The notes under the pieces are model-generated. The model did no database searches. It was not told the origin of the DNA and saw only the letters and a list, made by a program, of their open reading frames with translations. Position numbers and translations under genes: made by a program. Shown in pieces: positions 5,798 to 9,858 of a DNA stretch of 9,858 nt. Positions within the stretch are counted from its first letter, which is position 1. Each line of letters begins with the position of its first letter. Source of the stretch: JAGXQV01 sp041674485 (GTDB lineage Bacteria; Pseudomonadota; Gammaproteobacteria; Burkholderiales; Sulfuricellaceae); contig JBAYVP010000184.1 of the NCBI GenBank assembly GCA_041674485.1, forward strand, positions 1 to 9,858, written 5' to 3'.

Positions 5798-6925
5798 TCA
5801 ATGTGTCAATTCGCGGGGCGGTGTCCAGGCGAGGCCGAAACCGTCGCGCCGGTCCTGTTCGTGGTCGCTGACCGGCGCCAGCCAGAGCGCGCGTAGCGCT
5901 TTGTCGCTTGCTTCCAGCACTTCGAACCAGTACACCGCGCCGGCGGGAACCATCTTGCGCCCGGCACGGGGCTGCCATTGCGCCAAGTCCCAGCCGGAAT
6001 GCGGCAGCCAGCGCTCCAACGCGGCTGCGCGCAGGCGCAGTTTCAACCCCGCGCCACCGAACGGCTTGCCCGTTAAACTCGGATGCCAGCCGCCGGCAAA
6101 CAACGCCGGGGTGAGCAGGGTGAGGCACAGCCCTCCGGCACGATGAATGTCCTCAGCCAGATTGGCCGGCATGGTTGGCCAGAGATCACCCGGCGCGGGT
6201 GCAATCGCCGAAAGCCGGCGCTCGCCACCCAGCGTAATGACGCCGTTGCCGATTTCGCCGGAAATGCTTCCGATGAGGCTGATGCGTCCTTCGGGAAACG
6301 GCGCCCCCGCTTGCGGGCAGGGCAAAAAGGTTAATCCGGCGGTCTGAAACAGTTTCCCCTTTTCCGCAGACTGGCTGATTCGTTCGATAACCACATGAGT
6401 GCGCAAGTCGTCTTCCGGCGGCGCCCAGCCGTTCGATTTGAGGTTTTCGATGCTTGGCGTTTCACCGCCGCGAAACGCCATGAGGTCGTTCCATGCCCAC
6501 CAGCGCGGGCCGCCGGACGGTTTGCCGACAGTGGCGGCGGCGAGTTGCACCGGCAAGAGTCCGTCGGGTTCGTCGGGTAAATCCATGCCCTCGTTTTCCG
6601 ACATGGGTTTGGGCGCGGCTCGAACCAGTTGCGCGGCGGTTTTGCCCTCGTTCCAGAAATAGTGGGCATCTGCGGGCTTGGGCACAAGCAATGAAATGAC
6701 TTTGCCGCTTTCATCCAGCTTGACGGGTAACGGCCCCGCTACCGGAATTTTAGCCAGGTCCGGCCCGAACGGTTTTCCGGTCGTCCCGGCATGAGCGGTG
6801 CGTAATGCTCCGGCCAGCGTGGAGGGCGGCGGAAAACGCGCCGCATCGGCGCCTGCCTGGTTATCAAAAGGGCGGCCTGAACGAATGATGAGCGGCGCGA
6901 GGGGATCCATCAGATAAGTGTTCAT
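5798..6925 (-). CDS. cmr3: Type III-B RAMP protein Cmr3 (Cas5 group)
   Basis: Cmr3 binds the 5' handle of the crRNA and joins Cas10 to the backbone. The 375-residue product opens with LDPLxxRxGRPF-type sequence (MDPLAPLIIRSGRPF at 6-20), then ARFPPPSTLAGALRTA (29-44), both diagnostic of Cmr3. The C-terminal RRDGFGLAW is the expected Gly-containing end of the RAMP fold. The ATG overlaps the cas10 stop by 4 bases (ATGA, 6925..6922), indicating translational coupling. Length is in the family's usual range and I see no damage. Confidence 0.95.
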   Translation of the reverse strand: MNTYLMDPLAPLIIRSGRPFDNQAGADAARFPPPSTLAGALRTAHAGTTGKPFGPDLAKIPVAGPLPVKLDESGKVISLLVPKPADAHYFWNEGKTAAQLVRAAPKPMSENEGMDLPDEPDGLLPVQLAAATVGKPSGGPRWWAWNDLMAFRGGETPSIENLKSNGWAPPEDDLRTHVVIERISQSAEKGKLFQTAGLTFLPCPQAGAPFPEGRISLIGSISGEIGNGVITLGGERRLSAIAPAPGDLWPTMPANLAEDIHRAGGLCLTLLTPALFAGGWHPSLTGKPFGGAGLKLRLRAAALERWLPHSGWDLAQWQPRAGRKMVPAGAVYWFEVLEASDKALRALWLAPVSDHEQDRRDGFGLAWTPPRELTH

Positions 6926-8742
6926 TCCAGCACTCCCAAATCCGATTTGGTGCGCGCCGACAGCCAGCGGGCAATGATGAGTTCGTCGGCCAGACGCGCC
7001 AGACCGATTTCGCCGGCGCGTTTTTTCAACAGGCGCTTCAGATCACTCGGCAATTCGCCCTCGCCGCAGCACTCACGGGCGCGCGCCAGTGTGCGGGCAA
7101 GCTCGGCGGCGTGTATGCCGGGCAACGGTTTATCATCGGTATTTACCCGCGATAGGCGTTGCGCGATGCTGCGCAGTTCGAACCCCAGCCTGGACGGGCA
7201 GTGGTTTTCCCGGTATGCCTTGACGAAAGCCTGCATGGCTTGGATGCCGACGCACGCCTGCGGGTCGCCCTCGCCCCAGCGGCAGCGCCAGTCGGTTTGT
7301 ACGCCGGAACGAATGCCGAGATGTATGGCCAGCGCATTGCGCGGCTCTTTTTCGCCATTCCCCTTGGCGCGCTTTTCAGCCGCATCGGCGCGGGCGCGCA
7401 GGCCGCCCAGCGGTTCGACCAGATGGCCGATCCCCAACCCAACCGACAGGGTGGGACGCTCGCCTGCGGGGATCCCCAACGATCCCGCAACGTCGTTCAG
7501 CGCCGCCTTGAAGGTCTTGGCCAGCGCTGCCGCGCAGTCTATGGCATGTTCCAGCGGCAACATTGCCAGCACGTCGTCGCCGCCGGCATAGATGGCATGG
7601 CCGCGATGGTCGCGCACGATGCCGCGCACCGCGCGGGCGAAGCCATGCAACGCTGTGGAGATGGCGCGGGATTGCGCCGGGTTCGCGGCCTTGCTTAGCA
7701 ATTCGCCCATGCGGTCGCCGTCGGCCTTGAGGATGACGGCATAGGGTGTCGGCTCATCCACCCCTTCGCGGGCATCGCGCAGTGCTTTCAGCAACTTCTG
7801 AGATTCGTCGTCCCGGTTGTCGGCCAAGGCGTTATCCAGCCGGAAGCCGAACACGAGCTGCGCGTCGTAGGGCAAGTCGCTGTATATGCCGCCGTTGCCG
7901 CTGACTTTGGTTGCCAGATCGGCTTCGACCAAGGGCTTATAGGCTTGGATAATCGCTTCCCGACGCGCGGCTTCCAAATCCTGAATCCAGGCATCGGCGG
8001 CGATGCGTGAGTAGGCGGTGAACTGCTCCACTTCTACAGCGCGACGCTTGGCGATTGCCAGCGCATCCAGTTCTTCGCCGCCGGTCACGCCGAGCCTGCG
8101 CAGGTCGGTCTGGTAACGCGCGGCGGTTCGCTCTTTGCGCGGGATATTGATTACCGATTCGCGCGCGCCGTCCAGCGATGATTTGGGAATGCCGAAACCC
8201 GGTCCGTCCGCGCTTGCCGCGCCGGGCTTGAAATCCCGCGTCGTTTTGCGCGCCGCGAGCAGGCTGCCCAGCCGTTTGGCGGCCTGGGGATAGTTGCCGT
8301 CCTTGATTTCCACCCAGGCGGCGAAGGATTCCAGGATGTCCTGTTTTTGCGCTTCCCACAAACCTTCGTGAAACGGCAGCGCCTTCAAGTCGGTGCGCGC
8401 CTGGTCGCACAGGTCCGCCAGGCGTTGCTCGGCGGCCTGTTTGGCGCATTCCAGCAACTTGCGCACTGCGGCTTCGTCCGGCAGTTCGATTTGTGCGCGC
8501 AGGATGTTGGCGATATTGGCGTCGGTGTCCTTGGGCTTTTTCGACGGGGCCAATTCCTCCTCCGGGTTGTCCGGGCAGGGGAATATCAGGCAGCCCGGCT
8601 GATTTTCGTGCAACGCCAGCGCCGCCGCCTTGGCCGCTTCCGCCAGCAGCCAGGAGCCGCACCACAGATCGCGGGTGCGCCGCGCGGCTTCGATCAGGCT
8701 CTGCACCGGACCCAGGGATAGGGCGACCAGATAGGTTTTCAT
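6922..8742 (-). CDS. cmr2: Type III-B Cas10 (Cmr2), HD-less, with GGDD cyclase motif
   Basis: Cas10/Cmr2 is the large subunit. On target RNA binding its palm domain converts ATP to cyclic oligoadenylate. The 606 residues begin directly with the Cmr2 N-terminal domain signature LSLGPVQSLIEAARRTRDLW (8-27). There is no room for the N-terminal HD nuclease domain present in longer Cas10 proteins (often 800 or more residues). The cyclase palm has AVILKADGDRMGELL (335-349) with the first acidic pair and IYAGGDDVLAML (384-395) with GGDD at 387-390, so cyclase activity should be retained. I chose the ATG at 8742: AAAGGG lies 7 bases before it, it falls 4 bases after the cmr1 stop, and the family begins here. 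The frame runs upstream to 8790 but would overlap cmr1. The TGA overlaps the cmr3 ATG. Confidence 0.96.
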   Translation of the reverse strand: MKTYLVALSLGPVQSLIEAARRTRDLWCGSWLLAEAAKAAALALHENQPGCLIFPCPDNPEEELAPSKKPKDTDANIANILRAQIELPDEAAVRKLLECAKQAAEQRLADLCDQARTDLKALPFHEGLWEAQKQDILESFAAWVEIKDGNYPQAAKRLGSLLAARKTTRDFKPGAASADGPGFGIPKSSLDGARESVINIPRKERTAARYQTDLRRLGVTGGEELDALAIAKRRAVEVEQFTAYSRIAADAWIQDLEAARREAIIQAYKPLVEADLATKVSGNGGIYSDLPYDAQLVFGFRLDNALADNRDDESQKLLKALRDAREGVDEPTPYAVILKADGDRMGELLSKAANPAQSRAISTALHGFARAVRGIVRDHRGHAIYAGGDDVLAMLPLEHAIDCAAALAKTFKAALNDVAGSLGIPAGERPTLSVGLGIGHLVEPLGGLRARADAAEKRAKGNGEKEPRNALAIHLGIRSGVQTDWRCRWGEGDPQACVGIQAMQAFVKAYRENHCPSRLGFELRSIAQRLSRVNTDDKPLPGIHAAELARTLARARECCGEGELPSDLKRLLKKRAGEIGLARLADELIIARWLSARTKSDLGVLE

Positions 8743-8746
8743 CCCG

Positions 8747-9858
8747 TCACCCTTTCTCGAAGTAATGCATGAAGGCGGAGAGCGGATCATCGGCGCGCAA
8801 TGCGCCGCCCTTCATCATGGGCTGGATGTGCCGCGCTTTTTCCTGCCGGCTCTTGGAATCGGCGGGCCAATGGGCGGGCGCGTAATTTTGCCCCTTGAAT
8901 TTCAAGGGTTGGTCGAGCGCCTTTTCCCATCCCGGCAGCAGCAAGGCCGCCGCTTGCCACTGCGTACCGTTCCAGTAGGGACGCAGGATCAGCGGGCTGG
9001 CCATGCGGTCGCGCTTGTTCGTCGGGGAGATGTCTTCAGGTTCGAGAATATGATCCTCCGGGTCGAAATTGTTGCGCGAATATCCTGGAGATTTCTGGTC
9101 TTTTTCGCTCGGCGTATCCTTGAAATGGAATACGATAGGCAACCCGAAAGCGGCTCGGGGAAATCCGTCACTAAGAACAAGCCTACCAGCATGTTTGGGG
9201 CATGTCTGTCCACTCAATGAGCGCAATGTTTCCGCCTCGGGCCATAGGCTGCGCCCAGCCGGGCTTGCCGATTCCGGTGCAGGTGGATTACGCCCGGCTC
9301 CAAACCCCTGCCGGAACCCCTTGAGCTTGGCGATAGCGGTTTGCCATGCATGGGTTGGGTTGTTTACGGAAGACAACAGAGCAAGCCTCCCGCCTTTCTC
9401 CAGCACCTCTTTTTCATTAATCGGTTCCAATCCGATAACCAGCAAAGCCCCGAGGCCACGCCTATTACGGGCACCCACTCCCCCGAAACTGGACCACCAG
9501 CGTAGCGCGGCTTCTATTTCGTTCTGCTGCTGAGCAGTCAAGTCCGACGCAAGCTGAAGCTTTAACAGAAATCCCATCCCCTCCCGTGCGATCACTCTTG
9601 GCATTTCACTAACGCTTCGTTTGTCTTTATTCAGCTTCCCTTGGGCTGAAAAAAGCGAATACCCCGCTGCCCATGTCGCTACATTAGGTGAAGTTTTGAA
9701 TTCTCCAGATTTTTTTGGGTTTGGAACGTAAATATCTGAAGTTTCACGCTTTTGGCGCGGCCGGTATATAAGCATATAAGAGTTCACTAATATTGCGCCA
9801 TGCAATATTAGCACATTCTTATATACTGATTTACCCGCGACGCCAAACACTCCTTAAA
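8747..9858 (-). CDS. cmr1: Type III-B RAMP protein Cmr1, 5' part not visible and possibly disrupted
   Basis: Cmr1 is a double-RAMP subunit near the 3' end of the crRNA, involved in target RNA capture. The visible 367 codons carry the Gly-rich loop GGVGARNRRGLG (123-134) followed by a long C-terminal half, as in Cmr1. Family members usually start with about 60 residues including PSIRGxxRFWWR before a conserved [KE]xxLFG. Here the frame starts only at the FG (FGVAGKS), so that N-terminal part is missing from it. An in-frame TAA lies at 9856..9854, two codons before the GTG at 9850. The next frame reads AAG GAG (Lys-Glu) just before. A one-base shift would give KE-xFG, as expected, so a frameshift or nonsense change at the edge is possible. 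Only 8 further bases exist, so the upstream part cannot be checked. The stop is 4 bases from cas10. Confidence 0.85.

Noticed and set aside
5436..6128. Long Arg/Ala-rich open frames on the other strand or frames of cmr3, cmr4 and cas10
   Set aside because: These are typical shadows in GC-rich coding DNA. The Cmr proteins in the correct frames carry clear family motifs.
8743..8790. Longer Cas10 start 16 codons upstream
   Set aside because: It would overlap the end of cmr1 and adds residues unlike the family. The ATG at 8742 has a good ribosome site.
9787..9811. Perfect 10-base-arm hairpin inside the 5' part of cmr1
   Set aside because: The frame is open across it and the spacing to any start or regulatory signal is unclear. 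It could be chance in an AT-rich stretch, so I do not claim a function.

Overview
The window holds a type III-B (Cmr) CRISPR-Cas locus, and every recognisable gene reads on the minus strand. From right to left in the direction of transcription it runs: cmr1 (5' end at the window edge), cas10/cmr2, cmr3, cmr4, cmr5, cmr6, a palindrome-rich insertion, a cas2 remnant, a leader, a CRISPR array of 6 identical repeats and 5 spacers, an Rpn-family nuclease/transposase-like gene, a long palindrome, a membrane-anchored CARF-domain gene, and a second cas2 remnant plus leader that runs off the left edge.

The host is probably a Gram-negative proteobacterium of the beta/gamma type. The reasons are the GC-rich tightly packed cmr genes, the Rpn/DUF4351 gene, and REP-like palindromes of kinds that, from memory, scatter through such genomes. 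This is an inference, and no phylogenetic marker is present.

The cmr genes form one tightly coupled operon. Three junctions are 4-base ATGA overlaps (cmr2/cmr3, cmr4/cmr5, cmr5/cmr6) and the other two gaps are 4 and 15 bases. Cas10 lacks the N-terminal HD nuclease domain but keeps the GGDD cyclase motif, so the complex should signal through cyclic oligoadenylate (cOA) rather than cut DNA. Cmr4 keeps the Asp used for target RNA cleavage. The likely receiver is the 288-residue protein at 351-1217. It has two N-terminal membrane segments followed by a CARF-like domain with a DVTGGQK motif, an architecture reminiscent of the membrane effector Cam1. Inferred working model: Cmr binds phage RNA, Cas10 makes cOA, and the CARF protein perturbs the membrane.

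Positions 1-312 and 2906-3217 are direct copies, gap-free at a constant offset of 2905 and about 87% identical. Read on the minus strand, each carries the 3' end of a cas2 gene followed by the array leader. This explains the array's position and predicts a second array just left of position 1. No intact cas1, cas2 or cas6 is present in the window, so spacer acquisition and crRNA processing must be supplied elsewhere if they occur at all. The intergenic stretches hold an 82-bp palindrome (1254-1335) and nested inverted repeats (3220-3395).
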